A DNA stretch of 64,000 nucleotides from Shewanella gaetbuli (GCF_023284065.1 NZ_JAKIKP010000003.1:413968-477967); one strand, 5' to 3'; shown: positions 27,343-37,368, counted from the stretch's first letter. Notes: a model not told the origin generated them from the sequence alone. Program-made: numbers and translations.

Positions 27343-29664
27343 TTAGAAGTTATAAGTCGCTTCTACACCAAAGCTACGAGGTTTAGCGTAAATGGCGTTA
27401 ATACCACCAAAGAACTCACGATAGCTTTCTACCATGTGGTTGCTGTCGGTAAGGTTTTGACCCCATAAAGACACTTGCCAGTTATCCATATCACTCATTA
27501 ACGTAATGCGTGCGTTAAGGGTGCTATAGCTGTCTGCTTTATCAAAGTCTACCACTTCACCTGTACCTGGAATTTGGTAGTTTTCGTCATTGTTAACTAA
27601 AAAATATTGCTCGGCAGTATAGTTGTAATCTAGTCGGTACATTAATGTCGAGTTTAGCGACGACAAACTTTGGTAGTACTGAACACCCAGTGCTGCAGTC
27701 ACTTCAGGTGCATTAGGTAGCTTGTTACCTGATGCATCAGAACCTGCAGTACCACCACCTGGGAAGCTATCAAATGTTGCATCAAGTAAACCCAGTGACC
27801 CAGTAATTTGGAAGTCATCAGTCACTTGATAGTCCATTTCTAGCTCAAGCCCTTGTGAAATAACCGCTGCCGCATTGGTAATGCTAATCGCCGTTCGTCC
27901 ACCGCCTAAATCAACATATTGGTTAACTTGGTAGTCATCATACTCTGCTCTAAATAGTGCTGAACTTAAGCGTAAGTGGTTATCCAGTAATTGAGCTTTA
28001 TAGCCCAGTTCATAACTTAGTACGGTTTCTTTATCAAATTCGATACCCGCATCAATTACATCATTAGTGACGAAGTCTAAATTGTAACCGCCACTTTTAA
28101 AGCCAGTTGAAACACGAGCATAAGCTTGGCTATCTTCAGTTACTGCATAATTTAAATTCAATGAAGGCGCTAAAAAATCATCTTTTCTGTCATCTACAAT
28201 ATGCGCTGTCGCCATACGGAATAAGCCAGAGTTTGTCCCTTTAATCGCCCAATCAACATCTTTTGTTTCTGCGGAATAACGTAAACCAAAACCTAGCTGC
28301 CATTGGTCATTAAAGTCGTAACTACCATTGGTAAATACTGCGTAACTTTGGGTATCAACTGAACCCGCTGATTCAACTGCAGGCATAGAATAATCGATAC
28401 CCGTTGATGGAATGGGCAGTAGCAGTGTGTAGATATCCATATCGCGACCCGCGATGGCTTTACGGTCTGTAGTACTATCTAGATCAAATAAGTAGACGCC
28501 AACTAAATAGCGTAAATTATTAAGGTCAGGTGAAATCCACTGAAACTCTTGAGAGGTTTGTTTGTAGGTATCTTGATAAGGGGTATGCAACATATCAAGC
28601 GGAGACACATCAGAAGATAAGTCTATATCCATTTCAGTGCTTCGATAAGCGGTGATTGACTTAAAAGTGTAGTCACTGTCGGTGGTGTAATCGAAAGTGA
28701 TTGAGCTTCCCCAAACATCTTTTTTCTCAGTGGTATCTCGATTCGAGAATGTTGCATAGTTATCTTTAGTTGCTTCAGTGAAGCCTACGCTTAAGTCTTG
28801 GCGATTGGTGGCATTCAACATCATGCTAGCAGGGCCTGTTGCTGGGTCATAACCGAGCACATCTGTTAGCGCCATGCCGTTAACGGCTAAAATATCATGT
28901 GTTAAATAGTCAGCACTGAAGTTAAGTTCTAGCGCATCAGTTAAATTTGATACTAAATTAATTCGGCCTGAAGTTGCATCTCTGCCACCTAAATCCTGCC
29001 CTGTCATATTATTTTTAGTATATGCTCCGCCAACCGCACGGTTGACAAACACTTTTGCTGCCGTTGATTCACCCATAGGGATATTCAGCTTCAAGTGATA
29101 ATCTTGCGCATCAAAATTGCCAACATTAGCCGTAATAGAGCCTTCAAATTGATCGGTAGGTTTTTGCGAGATTAAGTTAATCGCCCCAGCAATGGTATTT
29201 TTACCAAACAAAGTACCTTGAGGGCCACGAAGCACTTCCACACGTTCTAAATCAACTAAACCTTGGTTGATAGACGGTGATTGTCCAAGGTAAACACCAT
29301 CTATATAGATGCCTACTCGACTATCAAAACCAATATTTCGACTGTCTGCTCCGACACCACGAATAGAAACTGATGAGCGAAAATCAATAGACTCACTAAT
29401 GTTCAGGTTAGGCGCTGTATCGCCGAGGTCTTGTAGTTGTTTAATCCCACGTTGAGCCAACTCTTTTTGATCAACACTGGTTACTGACAGTGGCACGTCA
29501 ATTAATCGCTCGACGCGCTTTTGTGAAGTAACAGTAATCGTTTCCATAGAAGATGATTTTTCGTCGGTTGATTCTTCAGCTTCAACTGCCATTAAATTAG
29601 GCGAGTTTAATGCCGTTAATACGGCAATAGTGAGCATCGAACGTTTCATTAAGTGATTATTCAT
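27343..29664 (-). CDS. TonB-dependent receptor
   Basis: About 773 residues. Signal peptide (MLTIAVLTALNSPNLMA), a TonB box-like METITVTSQKR, plug domain about 45-165 (VSIRGVGADSRN, VEVLRGPQGTLFGKNTIAGAINLIS), and a barrel ending in FGVEATYNF. This plug signature is common in Alteromonadales and sphingomonad receptors of unknown substrate. ATG 29664, with GGGGAA upstream, is preferred over TTG 29676. It is divergent, across 520 nt, from a hydroxyacid dehydrogenase/dioxygenase/M20 peptidase gene set that may process its ligand. No Fur box is apparent. Confidence 0.88.
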   Translation of the reverse strand: MNNHLMKRSMLTIAVLTALNSPNLMAVEAEESTDEKSSSMETITVTSQKRVERLIDVPLSVTSVDQKELAQRGIKQLQDLGDTAPNLNISESIDFRSSVSIRGVGADSRNIGFDSRVGIYIDGVYLGQSPSINQGLVDLERVEVLRGPQGTLFGKNTIAGAINLISQKPTDQFEGSITANVGNFDAQDYHLKLNIPMGESTAAKVFVNRAVGGAYTKNNMTGQDLGGRDATSGRINLVSNLTDALELNFSADYLTHDILAVNGMALTDVLGYDPATGPASMMLNATNRQDLSVGFTEATKDNYATFSNRDTTEKKDVWGSSITFDYTTDSDYTFKSITAYRSTEMDIDLSSDVSPLDMLHTPYQDTYKQTSQEFQWISPDLNNLRYLVGVYLFDLDSTTDRKAIAGRDMDIYTLLLPIPSTGIDYSMPAVESAGSVDTQSYAVFTNGSYDFNDQWQLGFGLRYSAETKDVDWAIKGTNSGLFRMATAHIVDDRKDDFLAPSLNLNYAVTEDSQAYARVSTGFKSGGYNLDFVTNDVIDAGIEFDKETVLSYELGYKAQLLDNHLRLSSALFRAEYDDYQVNQYVDLGGGRTAISITNAAAVISQGLELEMDYQVTDDFQITGSLGLLDATFDSFPGGGTAGSDASGNKLPNAPEVTAALGVQYYQSLSSLNSTLMYRLDYNYTAEQYFLVNNDENYQIPGTGEVVDFDKADSYSTLNARITLMSDMDNWQVSLWGQNLTDSNHMVESYREFFGGINAIYAKPRSFGVEATYNF

Positions 29665-30186
29665 ATTGTTCCCCAATTGAGCCTTGTTGTTTTAATATTA
29701 TTTATTCTTTTTCAATTGATTACGTGATAGCTAATAACCACTTATTTCAAGCTCTCACTGTATTCTGTTTACTGATCAGCCATTTCAATCTGCTGTTTTC
29801 TACTGTGTAAACCTACATTTAAGCTAAAAAATTAAATCACCATTTAGCTTTGCTTAAATATCACATTAAGACGGAGGTCTTACAGTAAGGTGTTTCCTTA
29901 AAAAGTATTTTAAAACAGTGTTTTGCAATGGTTTTGTATCGCTATTTTTTATTATCTATAAGCAAGTACGAATTCACGTTAGCACGCTTTTATTTTTCGG
30001 TTTGCAACATGTTTTACATTTGGTTATCAATTTTTTAACTGCCGCGGGAGGGGGAATATGAAAGGAAAGTGAGAATATTTATCCAAATGCAACAAACTTT
30101 ACCAAGCTTTTGAATAGTAACGTGCTAGGTTTTGCTTATGTACTGAGGTAAATAACCTTAAGATGAACCAATAAGGGAAATAAGTA
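29665..30186. other. Divergent intergenic region, TonB receptor / hydroxyacid dehydrogenase
   Basis: 522 nt, AT-rich, with no gene and no repeat I can identify. A GGGAGGGGGAATATG near 30045-30060 begins only a four-codon frame. The length leaves room for a regulated divergent promoter, but no clear operator is visible. Confidence 0.4.
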
Positions 30187-31125
30187 GTGATAAATCATAA
30201 GATTATAACTATGGCTGCTTTGCCGGTGTCGAAAGTGATGATTGATGCAGGGACTTTGCATTTTATTAATTTTGATCATCAACAGGATTTTGAAGGCGTC
30301 GAGGTTATTTGTACAACTCCATTTTCTCCGATTGATGCAAAGCAAATAGCCGCTTTTCCACCCAATATTAAGTTAATTGCTAGCGTGGGTGTGGGGACCG
30401 ACCATATTGATCTAGCAGCCGCAGAAAAGGCTGGTATTTTAGTGACTAACACTCCAGTTAAAAAAGATGATACTGCTGATTTTACCTTTGCTTTGCTATT
30501 AGCCTTAGCTCGGCAGGTTGTGGCAAATAATGCGTTTATTCGTCAAGGACAATGGTCGGCAAATAATATGACGGGAGTAATAGGTGAGCCTATTCACCAT
30601 CAAACTTTGGGGATAGTGGGTGCAGATGTTGTGAGCCAAAAAGTAGCTCAACGAGCCAAAGGCTTTGATATGGATATACTTTATTATGCCGATAAGCCCA
30701 ATCAAGAGATGAATGCGTTAGGGGCAAGGTTTTGTGAACAGCTAGACAGTTTATTATTAGCGGCTGATTTTGTGAGCTTGCATTGTCAATTAACTGAAAA
30801 TAATCAACATATCATTAATGCCGATAAGCTGAAATTAATGAAACCCTCTGCCATGTTAATTAATACTGCCCGTGGGGGGTTAATTGATGAGGTTGCACTC
30901 ATTGAATGTTTACAAGCCAAATCAATAAAAGCAGCAGCTTTAGATGTTTTTGAGACTGAGCCAGATATTAACCCGCAATTATTGTCATTAGACAATGTCC
31001 TACTGACTCCTCATATCAGTTCAGGCACCCATGCATGTCGACAAGATATGCTGAATACACTGTTGAAAAATATCAGTCATTATCTCAATCAAAATAAGGA
31101 TGCCATGAATCTAGTTACTCTTTAA
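30187..31125 (+). CDS. D-2-hydroxyacid dehydrogenase family protein with altered nucleotide-binding loop
   Basis: 312 residues. It has the family architecture: substrate domain with ASVGVGTDHIDL, then a Rossmann domain and the catalytic set Arg (NTARGGLID), Glu (FETEP) and His (TPHISS). The usual GxGxxG loop reads G145-A-D147-V-V-S150, so two of the three glycines are Asp and Ser. NAD(P) binding may be weakened or changed. GTG 30187 is used, because AGGG sits 9 nt upstream; ATG 30211 would drop 8 residues. It is first of three same-strand genes, followed 85 nt later by the dioxygenase. Confidence 0.82.
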   Translation: MINHKIITMAALPVSKVMIDAGTLHFINFDHQQDFEGVEVICTTPFSPIDAKQIAAFPPNIKLIASVGVGTDHIDLAAAEKAGILVTNTPVKKDDTADFTFALLLALARQVVANNAFIRQGQWSANNMTGVIGEPIHHQTLGIVGADVVSQKVAQRAKGFDMDILYYADKPNQEMNALGARFCEQLDSLLLAADFVSLHCQLTENNQHIINADKLKLMKPSAMLINTARGGLIDEVALIECLQAKSIKAAALDVFETEPDINPQLLSLDNVLLTPHISSGTHACRQDMLNTLLKNISHYLNQNKDAMNLVTL

Positions 31126-31210
31126 GGCTAACAATATTCTTGGTGATATCGGAAATGTTAGCAAGCTATAACAATTTAAAAATTCAACTTGCTAATTAAA
31201 GGAGCACAAC

Positions 31211-32212
31211 ATGAACTTAAAAAACTACCTCGGTTTCAAAGAGCAAGCAATGCACTATTTGGATCGTCCACATCAAGAGGTTGCCAATCAAGCCGTTGAC
31301 AGCCCAGCTGCATGGCGAAGTTCAGAATTACCGCCACTTGAGCAAGTGGCTTATATTTTATCTTCAGCAGAAGTGAGCGAGATAAAACAGGCTGTTGCTC
31401 ATGCCGAATCATTAAATAAGCCGACTCTTGAACTTACTCGTGATGATTTTCCGTTGCCATCTTTAGACGAAAAATTTCCCTTATGGCGAGACACCATTCA
31501 TCGCGGATTAGGTTTTCAAGTGATTAGAGGTGTGCCCGTTGATGATTGGAATAAAGCGCAGGCAGAGTTATTTTTTTGGTGTTTTGGCTTGCATTTAGGT
31601 ACTCCAGGATTGCAAAACCCAGAAGGACATTTACTAGGACACGTCAATGATTTAGGTGTTCAAGGTGAAGACCCAACAGCAAGATTATATAAAACGGCAT
31701 CGCATATTAACTTTCATTGTGATGCAGCCGATGTAGTAGGCTTATTGTGTTTGAAAAAAGCAAAAGCAGGTGGCCATAGCCGAATTGCTAGTTCTGTCAC
31801 GGTATTTAACGATTTAGTCTCTTCTCATCCACACCTTGCTAAAAAACTGTTTGATAAGCGCTTTGTTGATAATCGTGACAAAGAGGTTAATTCACCTGAT
31901 GGTGCTATTGAGGTTCAACCATGTTGTTATGCAGACGGAACATTACGGACGTTTTATCACTTAGATTATTTTAAATCTGTCCCTCGTCATGATGCAGTAG
32001 AAGCATTAACTGATGAGGATCATGCTTTATTTGAAATGTACGAAAAAATCGCTAACGATCCGAAAAACTGTTTCGATATGTCATTAGAACCTGGTGATAT
32101 TCAATTAATTTCAAATCACACAACGCTTCATGCGCGCACTGAATTTGAAGACGATATTGACCCAGATAAAAGACGTCACTTGTTAAGGCTATGGTTGTCA
32201 ATTGGGTTGTAA
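31211..32212 (+). CDS. TauD/TfdA family Fe(II)/2-oxoglutarate dioxygenase
   Basis: 333-residue cytoplasmic oxygenase. The iron-binding facial triad is visible: His169 and Asp171 in HCDAAD, and His307 in NHTTLHART, followed by the 2-oxoglutarate-binding Arg in the RRHLLRLWL segment. The family hydroxylates small acids, amino acids or sulfonates, and the substrate cannot be read from sequence. GGAG precedes the ATG. It lies between the hydroxyacid dehydrogenase and an exported M20 peptidase, on the same strand with short gaps, so the three may act on one compound class. Confidence 0.87.
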   Translation: MNLKNYLGFKEQAMHYLDRPHQEVANQAVDSPAAWRSSELPPLEQVAYILSSAEVSEIKQAVAHAESLNKPTLELTRDDFPLPSLDEKFPLWRDTIHRGLGFQVIRGVPVDDWNKAQAELFFWCFGLHLGTPGLQNPEGHLLGHVNDLGVQGEDPTARLYKTASHINFHCDAADVVGLLCLKKAKAGGHSRIASSVTVFNDLVSSHPHLAKKLFDKRFVDNRDKEVNSPDGAIEVQPCCYADGTLRTFYHLDYFKSVPRHDAVEALTDEDHALFEMYEKIANDPKNCFDMSLEPGDIQLISNHTTLHARTEFEDDIDPDKRRHLLRLWLSIGL

Positions 32213-32270
32213 TATGACTAGTGGGGGCTTGTATATGCCCCCTATATTAATAAAAAACAAAGGCATATTC

Positions 32271-33782
32271 ATGAGTTTTTCAAAAAAACTAACACTTTTC
32301 CCCTTGCTGTTTTCGGCCAGTATCATGGCGCAGCAAGGTGAATTTACCTCAATGCAAATGAAAGATGTTGCGTTAAACCGAGTAAAAGTTGATGTTGAGG
32401 GCGCTGCCAACCGATTAGCGAAAGGGATACAGTTTGCGACCATTTCAAATGAAGATCGCAATGACTTTAATGAAGCTGCTTTTACTGGCTATCACCAATT
32501 TTTAGCGGATTCTTACCCTAAGGTTCACAAAACATTACAAAAAGAGCTAGTAGGTAAAGAGCGCCAATTCAGCTTACTGTATACGTGGCAAGGCACTAAT
32601 CCCGAGCTGGCCCCAGTAGTGTTAATGGCGCACCAAGATGTGGTGCCCATTGTGCCTGAAACAAAACACCAGTGGCAGCATGACCCGTTTGGCGGTGTGA
32701 TTGCAGATGGCTATATTTGGGGGCGGGGTGCGATTGATGATAAATCAATGATTCATGCCATTTTAGAAGCTGCTGAAATGAAAATTGCAGCCGGCTTTGT
32801 GCCAGAACGGACGTTAATTTTTGCTTTTGGCCATGATGAAGAAGTGGGTGGCGAAGATGGTATAAAGCATCTGGTTGATGTGCTTGAACAACAAAAAGGT
32901 TACCAAAAAATCGCCCTAGTATTAGATGAAGCTGCACCAATGGCTCCGGGGTTATTTCCGGGGATCGCCCAAAATACAGCGTTAATTTCGGTGGCCGAAA
33001 AAGGGTATGTTAGTTTATCTTTAACCGTGAGCGGGGCGGGTGGGCATTCATCTATGCCTCCAGCGAGTTCAAATATTGGCATTTTGGCCAAAGCCATTAA
33101 CCAACTAGAAACTAATCCATTTCCTTATCGAATTACCTCTACATTACGTGACCAATATCGATACTTAGGCCCAGAGCTACCCGAGTCGACCCATGATATG
33201 TACAGCGCGGTGGCATATGGTAGTGATGACAAGCTAACGCCATTAGAGCAAAAGTTTATTGAGGGAATGTCTGCTCATCCGTTAACTCAAGCTATGTTAC
33301 GTACTACCACCGCTGTGACCATGATTAATGGCGGTATTAAAGCAAATGTGCTGCCAACAACGGCCACAGCGGTAGTTAACTTCAGGATATTACAGGGTGA
33401 TACTATTGAGTCGGTGATTGAAACGGTTCATGCTGTAGTGAATGATGAACGAGTGACAGTGGCTGATGTATCGCAATCAATTAATCCTTCAGCTATCTCA
33501 CCTGTTGGTAGTAAAGAATATAATTTAATTGAACATACTATTCGCCAAACTTGGGGCAATGACCTGATTGTGACACCGTTTTTGGCGGTTGGCGGTACGG
33601 ATGCCAAACATTTTGCTGCTAAGTCTTTTGCGCCTAATGTGTATCGTTATACTCCTTTACAGCTTGAGTCAGGTAAAGATATTGCCCGTTTTCATGGCAT
33701 TAACGAACGTATCTTAGCCAAAGAATTAGCGGGTTCTATTTCGTTTTTTTACACCTTTATGGATAACGTGCAATCTCTTTAA
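32271..33782 (+). CDS. Exported M20 family peptidase (PM20D1/carboxypeptidase S-like)
   Basis: About 503 residues. ATG 32271 gives a proper signal peptide (LTLFPLLFSASIMA), whereas starts further upstream overlap the dioxygenase gene. The dinuclear zinc ligands of M20 are recognisable: His in LMAHQDVVP, Asp in GRGAIDDKSM, Glu in HDEEVGGEDG, an Asp in the LDEA segment and a late His in GGTDAKHFA. The lid domain has AGGHSSMPP. M20A members cleave N-acyl amino acids or dipeptides. Periplasmic location suggests it trims an imported amide before the inner membrane. Last gene of the set; a terminator follows. Confidence 0.87.
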   Translation: MSFSKKLTLFPLLFSASIMAQQGEFTSMQMKDVALNRVKVDVEGAANRLAKGIQFATISNEDRNDFNEAAFTGYHQFLADSYPKVHKTLQKELVGKERQFSLLYTWQGTNPELAPVVLMAHQDVVPIVPETKHQWQHDPFGGVIADGYIWGRGAIDDKSMIHAILEAAEMKIAAGFVPERTLIFAFGHDEEVGGEDGIKHLVDVLEQQKGYQKIALVLDEAAPMAPGLFPGIAQNTALISVAEKGYVSLSLTVSGAGGHSSMPPASSNIGILAKAINQLETNPFPYRITSTLRDQYRYLGPELPESTHDMYSAVAYGSDDKLTPLEQKFIEGMSAHPLTQAMLRTTTAVTMINGGIKANVLPTTATAVVNFRILQGDTIESVIETVHAVVNDERVTVADVSQSINPSAISPVGSKEYNLIEHTIRQTWGNDLIVTPFLAVGGTDAKHFAAKSFAPNVYRYTPLQLESGKDIARFHGINERILAKELAGSISFFYTFMDNVQSL

Positions 33783-33805
33783 TGGATATTGACACATAGA
33801 TACTA

Positions 33806-33838
33806 AAAGGCCCTACGCGAATGCTAGGGCCTTTTTTT
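33806..33838. terminator. Terminator between the M20 and M13 peptidase genes
   Basis: AAAAGGCCCTA pairs with TAGGGCCTTTTTT around CGCGAATGC. It serves the M20 gene, and probably the convergent M13 gene because the stem has an A-rich 5' side. Confidence 0.88.
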
Positions 33839-33859
33839 ACATTAGATTACCTGCAGTAA

Positions 33860-35926
33860 TTACCAAATACGAACACGTTCATCTTCAGGTAAATACAGTT
33901 TATCTCCTGGTTTAACATCAAAGGCTTTGTACCAAGCATCATGGTTACGCGGCGCTAATGCACGGTAACGACCTGGGGCATGAGTTCCTGCGCGAAGCTG
34001 GCTTAGCATACTTTGCTCAGTACGTTTTTCTTTCCATACCTGTGCCCATGCTAAAAAGAAGCGTTGGTCGCCTGTTAAGCCGTCAATAACCGGTGCTTCT
34101 TTACCGTTAAGGCTTAGCTTGTAGGCGTGGTATGCCATGGCTAAACCGCCCACATCACCAATGTTTTCACCTAGGCTGTTGCGGCCATTAACAAAGTTAT
34201 CTGGAATAGGTTCATATTGGCTATATTGCGCTGCTAACTGATCTGCTTTGGCTTCAAATGCTGCACGGTCAGAGTCGGTCCACCAATTACGCTGAATACC
34301 ATTGGCATCAGACTTTGAGCCTTGGTCGTCAAAACCATGCCCCATTTCGTGGCCAATAACCGCACCAATACCACCGTAGTTTACCGCTGGGTCAGCATTA
34401 GGGTCGAAAAATGGCGGTTGTAAAATAGCTGCTGGGAATACAATCTCATTGAACGAGCTATTGTAATACGCATTAACATATTGTGGTGTCATGCCCCAAC
34501 GATTACGGTCGGTTTTCTGAAGCTCTTTGGCGACGCTATCTTCATGGAAAAACTGACGTAAATTGTGAATGTTGGCCATTAAGTCGTTTTTAGTCAGCTT
34601 AAGTCCATCAAATTCTTGCCATACATCTGGGTAACCAATTTTAGGGTTAAAGGCGGCTAGTTTGGCGCGGGCATTCACTTTAGTGTCGGCACTCATCCAA
34701 TCTAAATTATCAATACGTTGGCCTAGTGCTGTACGTAGGTTTTCTACTAATTCGGCCATTTGCGCTTTTGATGATTCAGGGAAGTAACGAGCAACATACA
34801 CTTTACCAATGGCAAAGCCGAGTGATTGAGTTCCTGACATTTCATCTACAGCACGTTTCCAGCGTGGGCGAGGCTCTTCTTGACCATTAAGAGTTTTACC
34901 GTAAAACGCAAAGTTAGCGTTGTAAATATCTTCAGATAATAAGTCGGCATTATTACTAATGGTATGTACGGTTAAGTAGTCTTTCCATACATCAAGTGAC
35001 TGTTGGTTGACTAATTCAATCATCGCCTTAATAGGCTCAGGCTGAGACATATTCAACTGTGGTACTTTATAACCCATTTGATCAAAATAAAGATCCCAAT
35101 TGAAGTTAGGGTATTCTTTGGCCAAATCTGCACGTTGAATTTGGTTTAAGGTTAAGTCGCGGTTACGGCGTTTTTCGCGTGGCCATTGGCCTTCAGCTAT
35201 TTTAGTTTCTAAGGCTAAAATGGCTTTAGCACGTGCTTCACCGTTTTCAATACCAGCAAAAGCGAGCATTTGTGATAAGTGGTCTACGTAAGCTTGGCGA
35301 ATGTTAACAAAGCGTTCGCTGTCTTCAAGGTAATATGAGCGGTCTGGTAAGCCTAAACCACCAGCGCCAATAGACATTTCATATTTGTTAGGGTCTAAGC
35401 GGTTAAACCACATGCCACCGTATAATGGTGAGCTTGCGCCTGTTAGCCATGCTGAACCGAATATTGCGGTTAGGTCGTCAGTATTTTTAACGGCGTTAAT
35501 TTGGCTTAGGGTGGGCTTAATTGGGTCGATACCAAGTTTGTTAATGGTATCTGTGTCCATGTAAGTGTGGTAAAAATCTGCAATCAGTTGCTCTTCGGCA
35601 TTTAAATTATCACGACTAATAATGTCGTCGATAATTTCTTTAACTTGTACTTCACTGCGCTCAGCAAGGGCATTAAAGGCGCCATAACGAGTTTTATCTG
35701 CTGGCATTTCAAAGTTGTCATACCAAGTGCCGCTGGCATACATAAAAAAGTCATCGCCCGGCTTTACCGCTTTATTGCGAGCGGTTAAATCAATACCAAA
35801 GCTACCTAGTTCGGCTTTGGCCTCCGGTGCGGTTTTAACTGTGTCGACTTTTGTGTTTACATCAGATGAGCCACATGCGGTTAAAAATGTTCCCGCTAAG
35901 GCAATGGCAATGAGAGATTTCTTCAT
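33860..35926 (-). CDS. M13 family metallopeptidase (PepO/neprilysin-like) lipoprotein
   Basis: 688-residue zinc endopeptidase with a lipoprotein signal (LAGTFLTACGSS), so probably membrane-anchored in the periplasm. The N-terminal M13 helical domain covers about 40-430. The catalytic part has HEMGHGFDD starting at His526, which is HExxH, and the third ligand Glu in ENIGDVGG. NAYY and the C-terminal RVRIW (ending in Trp) are family hallmarks. It degrades oligopeptides up to about 30-40 residues. AAGGAAG precedes the ATG. Confidence 0.92.
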   Translation of the reverse strand: MKKSLIAIALAGTFLTACGSSDVNTKVDTVKTAPEAKAELGSFGIDLTARNKAVKPGDDFFMYASGTWYDNFEMPADKTRYGAFNALAERSEVQVKEIIDDIISRDNLNAEEQLIADFYHTYMDTDTINKLGIDPIKPTLSQINAVKNTDDLTAIFGSAWLTGASSPLYGGMWFNRLDPNKYEMSIGAGGLGLPDRSYYLEDSERFVNIRQAYVDHLSQMLAFAGIENGEARAKAILALETKIAEGQWPREKRRNRDLTLNQIQRADLAKEYPNFNWDLYFDQMGYKVPQLNMSQPEPIKAMIELVNQQSLDVWKDYLTVHTISNNADLLSEDIYNANFAFYGKTLNGQEEPRPRWKRAVDEMSGTQSLGFAIGKVYVARYFPESSKAQMAELVENLRTALGQRIDNLDWMSADTKVNARAKLAAFNPKIGYPDVWQEFDGLKLTKNDLMANIHNLRQFFHEDSVAKELQKTDRNRWGMTPQYVNAYYNSSFNEIVFPAAILQPPFFDPNADPAVNYGGIGAVIGHEMGHGFDDQGSKSDANGIQRNWWTDSDRAAFEAKADQLAAQYSQYEPIPDNFVNGRNSLGENIGDVGGLAMAYHAYKLSLNGKEAPVIDGLTGDQRFFLAWAQVWKEKRTEQSMLSQLRAGTHAPGRYRALAPRNHDAWYKAFDVKPGDKLYLPEDERVRIW

Positions 35927-36002
35927 TGTGTTTGGCTTCCTTACTTAATCATTATTATCGTTATTTAATAGATATTTTTTACTGGTTTGCATTTAACGTA
36001 AC

Positions 36003-36042
36003 AATATTCATTGATTGTACCCAAAGGTGCAATCAATGAATT
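36003..36042. other. Long imperfect hairpin between the Omp85-like and M13 genes
   Basis: ATTCATTGATTG and CAATCAATGAAT pair around CC/GG and a short loop. It lies 43-80 nt downstream of the Omp85-like gene's stop codon on the minus strand. T-richness after it is poor, so it may be a weak terminator or stability element. Confidence 0.5.
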
Positions 36043-36084
36043 GTTAGAAAACTTATCAGAATGGTTAGTGATAGGCTTGCTGCT

Positions 36085-37251
36085 TTAAAAGGCTTCACCG
36101 ACAGATAAATACACGGCTTGGTTATTATCATTTGACCGGGCGTAATCAAGACGAATATTAATTCGCTCGGCAGGTTGGATCATCCAGCGTAGACCTACAC
36201 CATAACTAGGAATAACTTCACTTTCGTTGATTCTGGAATGGGTGTCATCAAGCGCTCCTAAACCGGCAAATGCCACCATTCCCCACCTTTTGTGGAAGCG
36301 CCATCTGGCCTCAGCTTCGGTTTCTAATGACTGTCTTGACATGAACTCTGTTGAAGCAAAGCCTCGCAGTCCCAAGCGACATGCTGCCCATAAAGGAATA
36401 TCACCCTCTCTAGCGCAACCTTTTAATTTCCAAGCGACAACAAGGTCTTCTCTTAGTGGGTGATAACCATCGACTTCAAGGTTATATGATGTAAATTCGT
36501 TCTCACTGCCAATGGCTTTGTCGTAAATAATCGTCTCAGCTTTAAAGTAATATCCATCGTATGCATTGGTCGGAACGTCTCTAGAGTCATAAATGATGGC
36601 TGGACCAAGACCAAAAGATTGGACTTCATTACCTAATTCAAAATGTATAGAGCTTATGTCGACGGAAAATTGTTGCTTTAGGTCAAGGTAGATACCAGTT
36701 AAGCCAACATACCAGTTTTTGGCAAATTGGCGGTTTATTTCAGCTAACGCTGCTACACCTTTTAAATCCCAATTTAAATTGAAGCCAATGTTATTTTCAT
36801 CACTACTAATTAAAGGTAATTTTAAGTCGGCATAGCCAACCCCCCCTTTAAATTGCCAATTATTATCGTCCCAGTAGCTTGCATGTCCTACTGCTGCTGC
36901 ATAACTTTTATTGCTTGAGTACATGGCGCCAATACCTGTAACAGAAGGCGGTTGATTGGCTTTTTGATGTGCATCTTGAGGATAGAAGTAACCAAAAACA
37001 CCGGCTAAACCAGAGTCAATTGTTGGGTTTGAAAATGGAATTGGTGCGGCAACATAATTTCCTTTAGATACGGTTACCGCAGTGTCGTTATCTTTAATGT
37101 TAGGAATAAAGCTTTTCTTTCCTGCCGTCTCAGATGCTTGTGAGGTGTTATCTTGAGGTGAATCTTTGGCTAAAGACATCAAGCTGAAACTCGAAGTGCC
37201 AGCAGCAAGCACCAGTAGTAAAAGTTTAGAAAGGCGACAATGTTTGTTCAT
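36085..37251 (-). CDS. Omp85-superfamily (BamA/TamA D15-like) barrel without POTRA domains
   Basis: 388 residues. Signal peptide (LLLLVLAAGTSSFSLMSLA), a short linker of about 80 residues that has no POTRA fold I can see, then a beta-barrel. The barrel carries LGLRGFAS, resembling the conserved L6 VRGF/Y motif of Omp85 proteins, and ends in LSVGEAF. Family members of this short type are often annotated as surface antigen D15 or patatin-barrel relatives. The function is unknown; lipid or protein insertion is a guess from the fold. AGGTATCGT precedes the ATG. Single gene, no partner evident. Confidence 0.75.
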   Translation of the reverse strand: MNKHCRLSKLLLLVLAAGTSSFSLMSLAKDSPQDNTSQASETAGKKSFIPNIKDNDTAVTVSKGNYVAAPIPFSNPTIDSGLAGVFGYFYPQDAHQKANQPPSVTGIGAMYSSNKSYAAAVGHASYWDDNNWQFKGGVGYADLKLPLISSDENNIGFNLNWDLKGVAALAEINRQFAKNWYVGLTGIYLDLKQQFSVDISSIHFELGNEVQSFGLGPAIIYDSRDVPTNAYDGYYFKAETIIYDKAIGSENEFTSYNLEVDGYHPLREDLVVAWKLKGCAREGDIPLWAACRLGLRGFASTEFMSRQSLETEAEARWRFHKRWGMVAFAGLGALDDTHSRINESEVIPSYGVGLRWMIQPAERINIRLDYARSNDNNQAVYLSVGEAF

Positions 37252-37368
37252 ACGATACCTAAATGCTTGTGATTGGCATTGTTAGGCTATCACTTTGTGC
37301 TGACCGTGTTAATTAGTTGTATTGGATTTGAGGTGATGTTTTTATGACATAGTAATACTTAGCTATCA

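Noticed and set aside
30055..30072. Four-codon frame after GGGAGGGGG
   Set aside because: A strong ribosome-site-like sequence precedes it, but four codons with no attenuator structure do not support a leader peptide.
32596..32940. 114-codon minus-strand frame inside the M20 gene
   Set aside because: It overlaps the zinc-ligand region of a conserved peptidase and has no family signature.
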